Notes: generated by a model from the sequence alone, not told the origin. Shown: positions 24,820 to 35,700, numbered from the stretch's first letter. The stretch is DNA of 51,116 bases from an uncultured Bacteroidales bacterium (GCA_944323445.1 CALUSM010000018.1:1-51116); one strand, 5' to 3'. Program-made: numbers and translations.

Positions 24820-25665
24820 TTAGCGGAGGTCCTTGGGGGTGCACCAGTCCATGTCGTTGTAGTCCTGGTTCTCGCCGCACATGCCCCAGATGAAGGTGTA
24901 GTTGCGGGTGGCGCAGGCTGAGTGGATGCTCCACTGGGGGGAGATGACGGCCTGCTCGTTGTGCATCCAGATGTGGCGGGTCTCCTGAGGCTCGCCCATG
25001 AAGTGGCAGACTGCCGCGTCCTCGGGCAGTTCGAAGTAGAAATAGGCTTCCATGCGGCGGTCGTGGGTGTGGGCCGGCATGGTGTTCCAGGTGCTGCCCG
25101 GAGCCAGCTCGGTCATGCCCATCTGCAGCTGGCAGCAGGGAGTGACCTCATTGACCAGCAGACGGTTGATGGTACGCTCGTTGCTCTCCTCGAGGGATCC
25201 CATGTGCATGACGATGGCGTCCTTCTTGGAAACCTTCTTGCAGGGATATTCCTTGTGGGCGGGAGCGGAGTTGAAGTAGAACTTGGCGGGGTGCTCAGCA
25301 TCTAGACTCTCGAATACGATGTGTCTGTCGCCGCGGCCGATGTACAGGGCCTCCTTGAACTCCAGCTCATAGCGGTCGGAGCCTACGGTGACGGCTCCGC
25401 GGCCGCCTACGTTGATCACTCCGACCTCGCGGCGCTGGGTGAAATACTCCGAGCGGAGGATGTCGGGGGAGGTGAGGGTCTGCTTCTCGGCCACGGGCAT
25501 GGCGCCGCCGACGATGATGCGGTCGAACATCGAGTAGCACATGTTGATTTCATCGGGGGCCATGATTTTCTCCACGAGGTAGTGCTTGCGGAGGGTGGCG
25601 GTGTCATAGTGCCTAGCATCGTCCTGATGCGAGGGGTAGCGCACTTCTATGTTGATTTTGCTCAT
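24820..25665 (-). CDS. kduI: 5-keto-4-deoxyuronate isomerase
   Basis: KduI isomerises 5-keto-4-deoxyuronate, released from unsaturated galacturonate, to 2,5-diketo-3-deoxygluconate. The cupin metal site is complete: H199, H201 (PAHTHDRR), E206 (MEAYFYF) and H248 (QWSIHSA). The 281-residue length and the end WGMCGENQDYNDMDW are standard. It lies 22 nt after kduD and 18 nt before the DUF4861 gene on the same strand. Confidence 0.95.
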   Translation of the reverse strand: MSKINIEVRYPSHQDDARHYDTATLRKHYLVEKIMAPDEINMCYSMFDRIIVGGAMPVAEKQTLTSPDILRSEYFTQRREVGVINVGGRGAVTVGSDRYELEFKEALYIGRGDRHIVFESLDAEHPAKFYFNSAPAHKEYPCKKVSKKDAIVMHMGSLEESNERTINRLLVNEVTPCCQLQMGMTELAPGSTWNTMPAHTHDRRMEAYFYFELPEDAAVCHFMGEPQETRHIWMHNEQAVISPQWSIHSACATRNYTFIWGMCGENQDYNDMDWCTPKDLR

Positions 25666-25687
25666 ATCTCGGTAGGGTGTTTACGGA

Positions 25688-26482
25688 TTACTGGGGCTGT
25701 TTGCCGATGTATGCGAGGATACCGCCGTCCACATAGAGGATGTGGCCGTTGACGAAGTCGGAGGCGGAGCTGGCCAGGAAGACAGCGGGGCCCTTGAGGT
25801 CGTCGGTGGTGCCCCAGCGGGCGGCAGGAGTCTTGGCTACTATGAAGGAGTCGAAGGGATGGCGGGAGCCGTCCGGCTGTCTCTCGCGCAGGGGTGCGGT
25901 CTGGGGAGTGGCGATGTAGCCGGGTCCGATGCCGTTGCACTGGATGTTGTACTCGCCGTACTCCGATGCGATGTTGCGGGTCAGCATCTTGAGTCCGCCC
26001 TTGGCGGCAGCGTAGGCCGATACAGTCTCGCGTCCGAGTTCGGACATCATGGAGCAGATGTTGATGATCTTGCCGCCGCCCTTTTTGATCATCGAGGGGA
26101 TGACGGCCTTGGAAACGATGAAGGGAGCGTTGAGGTCCACGTCGATGACCTGGCGGAATTCCGAGGCCTTCATCTCGTGCATGGGGATGCGCTTGATGAT
26201 GCCGGCGTTGTTGACGAGGATGTCGATTATGCCGACCTCCTTCTCTATCCTGGACACGAGGTCCTGTACCTGAGCCTCGTCGGTCACGTCGCAGACGTAG
26301 CCGTGTGCCTTGATGCCCAGCTCGGCGTAGGAGGCGAGTCCCTTCTCCACGAGCTCAGGCTTGATGTCATTGAACACGATGGTGGCTCCGGCCTCGGCGT
26401 AAGCGGAGGCGATGGCGAAGCCGATTCCGTAGGATGCGCCGGTTACCAGCGCAATCTTGCCTTTGAGTGAGAAATCTACCAT
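25688..26482 (-). CDS. kduD: 2-keto-3-deoxygluconate 5-dehydrogenase (SDR family)
   Basis: KduD reduces 2,5-diketo-3-deoxygluconate to KDG, which KdgK then phosphorylates. It is a short-chain dehydrogenase of 264 residues: TGASYGIG (14-21) binds the cofactor, NNAG is at 91-94, and the catalytic set is S144, Y157 and K161 (SAYAAAKGG). The end TGxxDFVNGHILYVDGGILAYIG pattern fits KduD. It follows the giant surface protein gene on the same strand with a terminator hairpin between. It either has its own promoter in the short gap or depends on readthrough. Confidence 0.92.
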   Translation of the reverse strand: MVDFSLKGKIALVTGASYGIGFAIASAYAEAGATIVFNDIKPELVEKGLASYAELGIKAHGYVCDVTDEAQVQDLVSRIEKEVGIIDILVNNAGIIKRIPMHEMKASEFRQVIDVDLNAPFIVSKAVIPSMIKKGGGKIINICSMMSELGRETVSAYAAAKGGLKMLTRNIASEYGEYNIQCNGIGPGYIATPQTAPLRERQPDGSRHPFDSFIVAKTPAARWGTTDDLKGPAVFLASSASDFVNGHILYVDGGILAYIGKQPQ

Positions 26483-26509
26483 ATTTTTAAAACTTTAAGG
26501 TTTACTTTC

Positions 26510-26544
26510 AAAAAGGAGGGTGTCCTTTTTCAAAAACACCCTCC
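26510..26544 (-). terminator. Terminator-like hairpin between the surface-protein gene and kduD
   Basis: GGAGGGTG and CACCCTCC (26515-26522 and 26537-26544) form a perfect 8-bp stem, with T5 after it on the minus strand (26510-26514). It comes 37 nt after the stop of the upstream gene and 28 nt before kduD. Confidence 0.75.
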
Positions 26545-26581
26545 AAAAATACTAAATTATTAACACATATAAGCTATCATA

Positions 26582-29500
26582 CTACAGCCATCTTCCGTCA
26601 CCGGCTCCGGCTGCCCTGACTGTCTCGTCGGTCACGGTGAAGTCACCGTTGGCTGGATCTGCCAGAGGACTTGCTGTCAGGACTGCGCCTCCGTTGGCTG
26701 TGGCGGTCGCTTCGTCCATGTCGGAGAACCACTCCTCGTGGAAGTTGTAGAAGAAGTTTCCTGCTACATTGACAGTGTTGGTCTCAGTGGTGTTGGTGTG
26801 TACGAACGGGTAATTGCTGCTGAGCATGTCCACGAAGATGTTGTTGGAGATGGTTATGCCGTTTGCAACAGATGCTCTGATACGGGCCAGACCGTTGGAG
26901 TTTCCGCCTGTAATGTTGTAGAACGTGTTGTTGGTGACGGTTACTCCGGCTACTCCTTCTACATCGGCGTCAATACGGAAGATGTCGCGGGAGCCGTTGT
27001 AGATGGTGTTGTTCATCACCGTGAGGCTGTTGGCCGCACCCTTTCTGATATCGAACGAGCCCTGTCCTGTACCCATGTTGTGGATCAGGTTGCCCGTGAA
27101 CTCGATATCACCTGCCGAGGATGTCTCCTTGCTGACGTAGATGATGGATTTGGCGTATCCTGAGATCTCGCAGTTGCGGACGCTCACGGATGCGGAGGCT
27201 GTCTCGCCGTCCACGTCCTCAATGAAGTTGCCTATTGCCTCGGAGGCTCCGTCGAAATGGATGCCGGTAAGATAGAGGCTGCTGAGTCCTGCTCCGAGCT
27301 TGATGCCGCCGATTACGGTCACATCACCGTTGCCCCTGAGGGTAAGGTCTGAACTTGCGGTGAAGACTCCTTCTTCCGAGAATCCGTTGCCGCCGGCTGT
27401 ACGGAAGTCGTAGGAACCGGAGTTGAGGGTGAAGTCAGTTGCTCCGGAGGCGATGGCGTTGACCAGCTCCTCCATGGTGTTCACCTCGATGGTGGTGCTG
27501 GGCGGCATGTCGGCCTGGGGGTTCCATCTCTGGTCACCGATCTTCTTGGCCATGAGCACGGCGTTGGTGAGGGTGAAGTCACCTCCGTCGATGTTGACCA
27601 CAGGGCTGGATGTCAGGACAGCACCTCCGTTGGAAGTTGCCGTTGCCTCGTCCATGTCGGAGAACCACTCCTCGTGGAATCCATAGAAGTAGTTGTCGGA
27701 CAGGTTGACGGTGTTTTTCTCTGTGGTGTTGCTGTGTACGAAGGGATAGTTGCTGCTCATCATGTTCAGGAAGAGGTTGCTGGATATGGTGATGCCGCCT
27801 GCCACAGAGGCTCTCACGCGGGCAAATCCGTTGGAGTTGCCGCCTGTGATGTTGGCGAAGGTGTTGTTGGCGATTACCATGCTGCTCATTCCTGTCACAT
27901 CGGCGTCAGCGCGGAAGATATCACGGGAACCGTTGTAGATAGTGTTGTTCTGTACGGTCAGGCTGCCTACGCTGCCCTTGCGGATGTCGAACGAGCCCTG
28001 GCCGGTACCCATGTTGTGAATCAGGTTGCCGGTGAACTCGATGCTGCCTACGGACGAGGCGTCCTTGCTGACATATATGATGGACTTGGCGTATCCGAGA
28101 ATCTCGCAGTTGCGTACTGTTACGGACTGGGCTGCGGTCTCGCCTTCCACATCCTCGATGAAGTTGCCTACAGCCTCGTTGTTGCCGTTGAAGATGATGC
28201 CGTCAAGAACGACATTGCCTGCGCCTGCTCCGAGCTTGAATCCGCCGATGACGGTCACGTCGCCTTCACCGGTCAGGCTGAGGTCACCGGAAACGGTGTA
28301 GACTCCGTCCTCGGAGAGACCTGTGGCCGTTGTCGACGTGAAGTCGTATGTGCCGCTTTCCAGGATGATTTCGGAAATTCCGGCGGAGAGTGCGTTGAAC
28401 AGGTCCTCGACAGTGGATACGGATGTTCCGCCGCCCTGTCCGCCTGCAGCGAGTACTGTCAGGGATGCGTAGCCTGCGGAGGACTGGGTGTTGTAGAGGT
28501 CACCCTCGGCAGGATTTGCGAATACCCTTATAGAGTAGCCGCCGGCCTGCAGGAAGCCTGTCTGGCTGGCAGGGATGACGTAGGATGTGCCTTCAACGGT
28601 CTCAGCGGCTCCGTTGTTGAAGCTTACCGAGTAGGAACCGGCCGAGGGAACCGCGTTCCAGGTTACGTTGATGTCCGTTGCCTGTCCCTGTGTCATCAGG
28701 GCGGGGTCTGCGGTCACCTCAGGAGTAGCCAGTGCTGTGTTGACCTGAGTCGTGTCGAGAGACCATGCGAGGGTCTCGATGGCGATGGGACCGGAGGGAT
28801 AGAGGTATACGGATGTCTCTTCTGTAATGTCGGAGATGAGGATCTTCTGGACATTGCCCATATTGACATTGGTGGCCGCGCCTCCTTTGACAGTACCGTC
28901 GAGGGATACCACGATGTGGTTGCCGGTGTTGTCGTCATAGTCGGCTGTCTTGATGAGCACCGATCCGGGTTTGTTCACTATGAACTCGAGGCCTCCGGCT
29001 GTGGGCACGCCTGCGCGGCTTACCTCAGAGGCTGCAGTGAACTTGAGCAGACCGTCCTCGAAGAGGATTGTGTTCTCTTCGGAAGCGATGAGACGGAGCT
29101 GGTCCTTTACCTGTGTGACGTCAATCTCACCGTTGAAGATGCTGCCGTCGGTCAGATCCCATGTCTTGGCGCCCTCGATGAGTGTGAGGTTGTTGTCAAT
29201 AGGGGGCTCGATATATTCGACGAGCCAGCGGGGGTCACCGACTCCGGCTGCGATAAGGTTGGCGTTGGTAAGGTTGAATATCAGACCCATGGAATTGAAG
29301 CAGGGGTCTGTGGCGAGGACTCCGCCGCCGCCTGCGGTAGCAGATGACTCGGGGCATTTCTCAGTGAAGAATGTCTCGGCCATGTTGTAGTAGTAGTTGC
29401 CTGAGAATACCATCTGGCTGGCATCGAGGTTGTCCTTGCTGGCGCTGATCATGGTCGAGAAGTCGGTCATGTTCAGGAAGAGGTTGTCGGTCACCTCCAC

Positions 29501-30856
29501 CTTGCCGGAGGCACTTGTGGCGCGTATACCGATGATACCCCTGTTGTTGGTGGAGTTGTCGGCTGTGCTGAGTGCCATGATGGTATTGTTCTTCAGGACA
29601 ATCTTTCCGGAAACAGTGACATCGGCGTCAAGGCGGATGAAACTTCTGAATCCGTTGTAGATGGTGCTGTTCTGGATGGTCATGTTGCCGAGGGTCGTGG
29701 TGGCCTGACGTACGTCGAATCCGTCACCGCCCGAGCCCTGGATGTCATAGACTGTACAGCCGTCCAGCGTATAGTTGTTGAGAGTCATACCCTGACCCCA
29801 CTCGTACATGATACCTTTGGAGTATCCGGTGATGGTGCTGTTCTTGTATGTGATGGAGCCTATCTGCACATCGGAGAGCCCGCCGCCGTTCTTGAGCTGG
29901 ATTAAGAATCCGTTTGAATAGCCGTTTCCGTTCCACTCGATGCCCTCGCTGTAGAAATGGTCGAGGGATGCGGTGTTGATGTGTACCTCACCGAGGATGA
30001 CGGGACGGGTGCCGTCAGCGGCTTCGTCACCGTAGATCTCCATGTCTCCGAGCAGGTCCACCTGGCCGAGGTCGTAGGGTGATCCGTCCATGGTAAGTCT
30101 TACTTTGGGAGCCTTGTCCGCGAATGCTGCCTGCAGGCCGGCGAGGTCTGATACGACAGCCTCGGTTCCGTCGAATGCGGGCATGGTGTAGAGGTCGAGC
30201 TCACCGCGGTTGGCGCTGAGGTAGTATAGTCCGACAGTGTAGTTGGTCGAGGGAGCCAGACCGGATACAGTTGCGGTTGCAGCCGCGATGTCAGCCTCCG
30301 TAAGGTCGTACCTGCTCTCTACTCCGTCACGGGTGGTGTAGAGGATGTGGGTGACTTCGGGGTCCTGGTCCCAGGATATGGAGATAGAGCTGGATGTCCT
30401 CTCTGTCACAGCGGGGTTGAGGTTGCTGGCAACAGCGTAGGTCTCGACGGGGTCAATCGCCTCGGCCCACTTGGAGGGCTCTTTGCTCTGGTCGGATATC
30501 TGAGCCTGTACACGGAAGAAGTATTTCTGGTCAGCCTCCAGTTTCACTCCGTAAGGCACGGAGTCGGCGGAGACGACGAGGTCAATGATACCGGGGAGAA
30601 TCTCTCCGGCGTCATTGGTGAAAATATTGGTGTCCTGGGCAATCTGCAGGGCGAACTGGTCGGAACCTGTTACCAGGTCCCAGCTGAAGAGTACGCTGTC
30701 TCCGTTCGAGATGCTGTGCGTGAGGTTCAGCGGTTCGAGGCAGCGGGTGAGGTCGAGCGTTGTGAGCTCGTCTGCGACGCTGGTGCAGGAATGCATCATC
30801 CAGCCTGTTGTCAGCGCTGCTGCTGCAATGAATATGTTTCTTAATATCTTTTTCAT
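26582..30856 (-). CDS. Giant surface lipoprotein with FN3 and DUF4957/DUF5123-type beta-helix repeats
   Basis: This 1424-residue protein has a lipoprotein signal (MMHSC, C24). Two fibronectin-type-III-like parts come first (about 35-230). Next are a first right-handed beta-helix module (about 235-555, ending GVGDPRW), a beta-sandwich (about 560-690) and another FN3-like part (about 700-805). Two almost identical beta-helix modules of about 300 residues end the protein. The helix modules match the DUF4957/DUF5123 type found beside SusC/SusD in pectin loci. They have no visible lyase catalytic residues. It likely binds pectin at the cell surface in the place of a SusE/F-type protein. It lies 18 nt after susD. 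Confidence 0.85.
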   Translation of the reverse strand: MKKILRNIFIAAAALTTGWMMHSCTSVADELTTLDLTRCLEPLNLTHSISNGDSVLFSWDLVTGSDQFALQIAQDTNIFTNDAGEILPGIIDLVVSADSVPYGVKLEADQKYFFRVQAQISDQSKEPSKWAEAIDPVETYAVASNLNPAVTERTSSSISISWDQDPEVTHILYTTRDGVESRYDLTEADIAAATATVSGLAPSTNYTVGLYYLSANRGELDLYTMPAFDGTEAVVSDLAGLQAAFADKAPKVRLTMDGSPYDLGQVDLLGDMEIYGDEAADGTRPVILGEVHINTASLDHFYSEGIEWNGNGYSNGFLIQLKNGGGLSDVQIGSITYKNSTITGYSKGIMYEWGQGMTLNNYTLDGCTVYDIQGSGGDGFDVRQATTTLGNMTIQNSTIYNGFRSFIRLDADVTVSGKIVLKNNTIMALSTADNSTNNRGIIGIRATSASGKVEVTDNLFLNMTDFSTMISASKDNLDASQMVFSGNYYYNMAETFFTEKCPESSATAGGGGVLATDPCFNSMGLIFNLTNANLIAAGVGDPRWLVEYIEPPIDNNLTLIEGAKTWDLTDGSIFNGEIDVTQVKDQLRLIASEENTILFEDGLLKFTAASEVSRAGVPTAGGLEFIVNKPGSVLIKTADYDDNTGNHIVVSLDGTVKGGAATNVNMGNVQKILISDITEETSVYLYPSGPIAIETLAWSLDTTQVNTALATPEVTADPALMTQGQATDINVTWNAVPSAGSYSVSFNNGAAETVEGTSYVIPASQTGFLQAGGYSIRVFANPAEGDLYNTQSSAGYASLTVLAAGGQGGGTSVSTVEDLFNALSAGISEIILESGTYDFTSTTATGLSEDGVYTVSGDLSLTGEGDVTVIGGFKLGAGAGNVVLDGIIFNGNNEAVGNFIEDVEGETAAQSVTVRNCEILGYAKSIIYVSKDASSVGSIEFTGNLIHNMGTGQGSFDIRKGSVGSLTVQNNTIYNGSRDIFRADADVTGMSSMVIANNTFANITGGNSNGFARVRASVAGGITISSNLFLNMMSSNYPFVHSNTTEKNTVNLSDNYFYGFHEEWFSDMDEATATSNGGAVLTSSPVVNIDGGDFTLTNAVLMAKKIGDQRWNPQADMPPSTTIEVNTMEELVNAIASGATDFTLNSGSYDFRTAGGNGFSEEGVFTASSDLTLRGNGDVTVIGGIKLGAGLSSLYLTGIHFDGASEAIGNFIEDVDGETASASVSVRNCEISGYAKSIIYVSKETSSAGDIEFTGNLIHNMGTGQGSFDIRKGAANSLTVMNNTIYNGSRDIFRIDADVEGVAGVTVTNNTFYNITGGNSNGLARIRASVANGITISNNIFVDMLSSNYPFVHTNTTETNTVNVAGNFFYNFHEEWFSDMDEATATANGGAVLTASPLADPANGDFTVTDETVRAAGAGDGRWL
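26585..28430 (-). repeat. Tandem duplication of a ~915-bp beta-helix module
   Basis: Two consecutive segments of about 300 codons (about 26585-27510 and 27511-28430) encode nearly the same protein. Shared runs include GNFIEDV, TGNLIHNMGTGQGSFDIRKG, NNTIYNGSRDIFR, SSNYPFVH and FHEEWFSDMDEATAT. The duplication keeps the reading frame. A more distant third copy of the module lies upstream in the same gene. Confidence 0.85.
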
Positions 30857-30874
30857 CGGAATTAGGTTTGACTG

Positions 30875-32692
30875 TTAGTAATCGTAGTCGTTTACAAGAT
30901 ATCCCTGACCGTTGGTGATGGTGATGTCGAAGATGGGCCAGAACTGGCGGGTGTCTGGATCCGCCTGGTACATGGCGTCGATGGTCTCAGTCTCAAGATG
31001 TTCGGGGCTGATGTATTCTTCCTCGAGAATCCACTGGCTGCCTTCGGGATCGACTTCGGCCTCAGCCTTGCTGAATCCCCAGAAAGTGAGTCCCATGCCG
31101 TCCTCGTTGTAGCAGTAGTAGATGTCACCTGTCTGGCGGAGCCAAGAGAACTTGCCTGTGCGGTTGGCCAGCTCGTTCATATCTGACTTGGCCTCGTCCA
31201 TCTTGGTCTTGAGCATGTTCCATCTGATGAGGTCTCCCTTGCGGAGGAACTCGCCCACGAATTCGAGGGCTCTCTCGTCAACAATCGCGTTGAAGATGTC
31301 GTCTTTGGAGGAGAGGCTGCTCACGTATGTTTCGGCCATGCTCTCATTGCCTGCGTAGGCCCTTCTCCTTACCTGGAGGAGGTAGTCCTTGGCCACATTT
31401 GTCTGTCCGAGCTCATTGGCTATCTCGGCAGCCATGAGCAGGATGTCGGAATATCTCATGACCACGGGCTTTATACCGTCGTCATTACCGCCGCCGAAAG
31501 GCTGTGCGACCATCCACTCGAAGCGGTATTTTCCGAAGTACCACATGTCGATGCCTGCGGGCTCCTGGCTGTCCTCGACCCAGGTGTAATTGATGCAGCT
31601 GATGTCGCGGCGCACGTCCTGAGGCTCGTACTTGAAGTAGAACGAGGGCACCGGACCGGCGTCACCTCCGCGGCTGGTGGCTGTTCCGATATATGAGGTG
31701 TTCTCATGACTTCCGGCGAAGGTGTAGTTCCATCTGCCGCGGCCGTCGCTGAAAGGAATGACATAGAGTATCTCGCGTCCTGCGGTGAGGTCGAAATTGT
31801 TGAAATTGTACCAGAGCTCGCGGTAGGAGGACATCAGGGATGCGGTTCCGCTGTTGATGGCCATCTGGAGATATTCCAGTGCCTTGGGATAGAGGACGCT
31901 CTTCTGGAGCTGGGGTTCGTTGCTGAGGCGTACGCTTCCTTGATTGCCAGTGCCGACCATGCCGTCATCGGGACGGAGGGCATAGCCGGAGGCGGCCAGG
32001 GCTATACGGGCGTACAGACCGCATGCGAATGCCTTGTTGACCCTGTCGGTAGTGGCTGTCTGGGAAGCCTCGTTGGGCCAGTAGAGGTAGCTGATGGCTT
32101 CCTCGAGGTCCTTGAGGATGTGTACGTAGATGGTGTCGCGGCTGCTCTTGGCCAAGAAGATGTTGTCTGAGGAGATAGGCTCGAAACGGGCGGGTACGTC
32201 TCCCCAGGCCTTGGTGAGGTCATAGTAGATCATCGCCCTGAGGGTGAGGGCCTCGCCGAGGAGATATGCCATCTCCGGGCGGTTTTCGACGTCACCGTAT
32301 GCGCGGAGTCCCTCGATGGCCAGGTTGGCTCTCTCGATACCTACGAACATCTCGTTGTAGGGACCGTTGTCGAGGTTCATCTGGGTGTTGTTGGTAGTAG
32401 GGTTGTACTGAGTCAGCTCCTTGCCGGTGGTGTTGGTGCCGTTGTACCACTCTATGTCGGTGTTGAAGCCGTACCAGGGGAGGAAACGGCCGCGGTAGTT
32501 GTTGGTGTGGCCGAAAGTCTCCGCGATGGAGAAGATTGCGTACTCGGAGAGGGTATAGTCCGAGTATACGTTGGTCTCGTCGGCAGCCGAGGGCGCCTTC
32601 ACATCGAAGAACCCGTCCTCAGAGCAGGAGGACAGCGACATTACGGCTGCGGCTGCGAGCATGCTTGCGAATATCTTGATATTTGTTTTCAT
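30875..32692 (-). CDS. susD: SusD/RagB-family nutrient-binding lipoprotein
   Basis: SusD-type proteins bind oligosaccharides on the outer face of the outer membrane and act as the lid of the SusC channel. The 605-residue product has a lipobox with C23 followed by SEDG, an acidic pattern typical of Bacteroidetes surface export. Typical parts are the N-terminal segment with TPR-like helices (EALTLRAMIYYDLTKAWGDV) and the C-terminal RYSDILLMAAEIANELG, QVRRRAYAG and DERALEFVGEFLRKGDLIRW. It follows susC by 12 nt. The substrate, a pectic oligosaccharide, is inferred from the neighbours. Confidence 0.95.
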   Translation of the reverse strand: MKTNIKIFASMLAAAAVMSLSSCSEDGFFDVKAPSAADETNVYSDYTLSEYAIFSIAETFGHTNNYRGRFLPWYGFNTDIEWYNGTNTTGKELTQYNPTTNNTQMNLDNGPYNEMFVGIERANLAIEGLRAYGDVENRPEMAYLLGEALTLRAMIYYDLTKAWGDVPARFEPISSDNIFLAKSSRDTIYVHILKDLEEAISYLYWPNEASQTATTDRVNKAFACGLYARIALAASGYALRPDDGMVGTGNQGSVRLSNEPQLQKSVLYPKALEYLQMAINSGTASLMSSYRELWYNFNNFDLTAGREILYVIPFSDGRGRWNYTFAGSHENTSYIGTATSRGGDAGPVPSFYFKYEPQDVRRDISCINYTWVEDSQEPAGIDMWYFGKYRFEWMVAQPFGGGNDDGIKPVVMRYSDILLMAAEIANELGQTNVAKDYLLQVRRRAYAGNESMAETYVSSLSSKDDIFNAIVDERALEFVGEFLRKGDLIRWNMLKTKMDEAKSDMNELANRTGKFSWLRQTGDIYYCYNEDGMGLTFWGFSKAEAEVDPEGSQWILEEEYISPEHLETETIDAMYQADPDTRQFWPIFDITITNGQGYLVNDYDY

Positions 32693-32704
32693 CTCTATGT
32701 CTTA

Positions 32705-35700
32705 TTAGAATGTCAGGTTGATGCCGAATACGAATCCTATGCTCTTGGGATATGCGGAGTAGTCCACGCCCGGAGACAGAGGGGTGTCACGCCTGGTGTC
32801 CACCTCGGGATCGAAGCCGGTATAGTTGGTCCAGCAGAAGAGGTTCGTTCCTGTGGCGTAGATACGGAGCTTGCGGATGTATGCCTTGCTGGTCCACTTC
32901 TCGGGGAAGGTGTATCCGATGGTTGCGGACTGGAGTCTCAGGTAAGAGCCGTCCTCCACAGCCCAGTCGGAGAATACTGCGTTGCCCACGGCGGGAGACC
33001 ACATCGTGGTGCCTGCGTTGGCAGCAGCAAGGGCGTCGGGATCGTTGATGAGCTCGCCGGTCTCCCAGTCTACGTTGGTCCAGCGGTTCTCTACGTTCAT
33101 CTGCTTGATCAGGTTACGGTTGTAGTATTTCCTGGAAGAGGTGAATTCTATCTTGTTGGCGTTGTAGACATCATTGCCGTAGCTGTAGGCGAAGTTGGCT
33201 GAGAAGTCCACTCCGTACACATATCCGGAGAGGGAGAAACCGCCGGCGAAGAGAGGATTGGCGTTGCCGATGACTTCCTTATCGGCTGTGGTGATGACGC
33301 CGTCACCGTCAAGGTCCTTGAGCTTGAGGGCTCCGGGACGGAGATAGTCGGAACCGATGATGGCGGAGGCGTCGGCCACGCCCTCTTTCAGAACCCATTC
33401 GCCGTCAATGAAGTTGAAGTCATCCACCTCGTAGCGTCCGTCATTGCGGTAGCCGTACATGGATCCGATGGGAAGGCCGACCTCTACTATGTAGTCTGTG
33501 CCGATTTCTGTAGAAGCCCACTGAGTGGCGTACTCGATGCGGTCAAGACCTCCGAGGGAGGTTACGCGGTTCTCGTTGAAAGATATGTTGGCGTTGAAAC
33601 TCAGGTCGAAGTTCTGCTTGCGGACGATCGGGAGGTTGAGGCTGACCTCGATACCTCTGTTGCGGGTCGATCCGATGTTGCGGTACTGAGTCTCATATCC
33701 GCTGCCCGCGATAGGGAACTCGATGAGCAGGTCCTTCGTGTCATTCTGGTATACCTCTACGGAACCGGCGAGCCTGCCCTGGAAGAAGCTGAAGTCCAGA
33801 CCTATGTTGTGCGTCATGGTCGTCTCCCACTTCAGATCGGGGTTGCTCATTACAGTACCGGTGGTGTAATAGGTGTTGCCCATGCTGATCCAGGATGTAG
33901 AGCTTCCGTTGTAGACGCGGTTGATCTGGTTGGCGGGGATGTTGTTGTTACCGGCAGTACCGTAGCTGTAACGTATCTTCAGCTCGTCCAGCCATCCGCT
34001 GGCACCTTTCATCCAGGGCTCTGCGGAGATACGCCATGAGGCGGCTGCAGAAGGGAAGAATCCCCAGCGGTTGCCGGGTCCGAACTTGGACGAACCGTCA
34101 GCACGGAATGTGGCTCCGATGGAATAACGGCGGTCGAACTCGTAATTGGCCCTGACGAAGCTGGAGAGCAGTCTGTCCTCGGGATCATAGTAGTCTTCGT
34201 ATGAGATGGGAGTACCGGTGCTCATGAAGTTCCAGGCCATGTCCGAGTCGAATGACGAGGGGAAGTTCTCTATCATGGCGGTAATCTGGTTCTCCTTGGT
34301 GATGATCATCTCTTCTCCGAGGATGAAGTTGAGGACATGCCTGTCATCCTTGATCACTTCCGAGAAATCATAGCTCAGAGTGTTGGTGTTGCGGTATCTC
34401 TGGTATGAGCGGTCGGTGTAGCGTGAGGCGGGCAGGTTCTTGTATGTGGCGGTGTTGGCTACATAGTAGGTGGTGAGGCCGTAGAAGCGGTTGTCTTTCT
34501 GACGGAAGTCCTGAAGACCGCCCTCTACCTTCAGACGGAGGTTTGGTACAATCTCCCATGTCAGTGCGGCGTTGGCGTTCCACTGGGAACGAATCCTCTT
34601 GGTATCGTTGTCGGCCACTGAGAGAAGCGGGGGAGCGTTGTCTCCATAGTCCTCCTCGAGGTCGACATTCTGAATTGAGGATGAGATGGGTATAGGGGTG
34701 TAGGATACAGCGTGTTTCAGACGTCCGTTACCGGAGGTCGAGCCGGCATCGTTCATGGAGTTGGCGCCGGAACCGCGTGTGTTCATGTTGGAATAGCGCA
34801 CGTTGATATCGAAAGTCAGGGACTTGTGGGGCTTGAACTGTGCTTTCAGGTTGAGGTTGTCACGGGCGTATGAGGAACCGATCATGATGGCCTGGTCATC
34901 GATGTGGGCATAGCCAAGGGTCCAGTTGTAGTTCTCGCCGCTTCCGGATACGGTCACGTCGGTGTTCCAGGTCTGGCCGGTGTTGCCGAATACCATGCCT
35001 ACCCAGTCGTTGGTGGGAAGGCCGTAGTAGAGGTCGATATCATCGAAACTTCCGAAGAAGGGCTCGTAGTTGTCGGAGAGGTTGTCCCTGATCAGACCGA
35101 GCTCATACTGGAATTTTACGAAGTTCTCGGAATCCATTGTCTGGATGGCCTCGCGGTTGGCCATCCATTTCTGGCCGTAGTAGGCGTTGACGCTGACGGA
35201 TACCTTTCTTCCTTTCTCACCGCTCTTGGTGGTGATGATGACTACTCCGTTCGCACCTCGGGATCCGTAGATGGCTGTCGAGAAGGCGTCCTTCAGCACG
35301 TCCATTGAGAGAATCTCGGAGGCTGCGATATCGTTGATGTTGTCAACGGGGAATCCGTCCACGATGTACAGAGGAGAGGAGTCCTGAGTGATGGAACCGC
35401 CTCCGCGGACACGGATCTTGATGTCGGCGTCGGGGTCGCCCTCAGTCGTTGTTACGGACACGCCGGCCATTCTTCCGGTCAGGGCCTGGGATATGCTGGT
35501 AACGGGCTGTTCGGCGATTTTCTCACTGTTGATGGATGATACGGAGCCGAGGAGGTCCCGGCGCTTTACAGTGGCGTAACCGATTACGACTGTCTCCTCC
35601 AGCATCGTGACGTCATCTTCCATCACAACGTCGATGGTGGCGCGTCCGTTAACCGGAATGGTCTGGGTTTTCATTCCGATGAAGATAAACTGCAGGCTGG

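Noticed and set aside
27674..29347. A 557-codon open frame opposite the giant surface protein gene
   Set aside because: Its sequence is the mirror of a repetitive gene with strong codon bias, has no recognisable domain, and overlaps a gene with clear signal peptide and module structure. The same applies to long antisense frames at 4261-5313, 16089-17393, 17684-19219 and 20927-22504.
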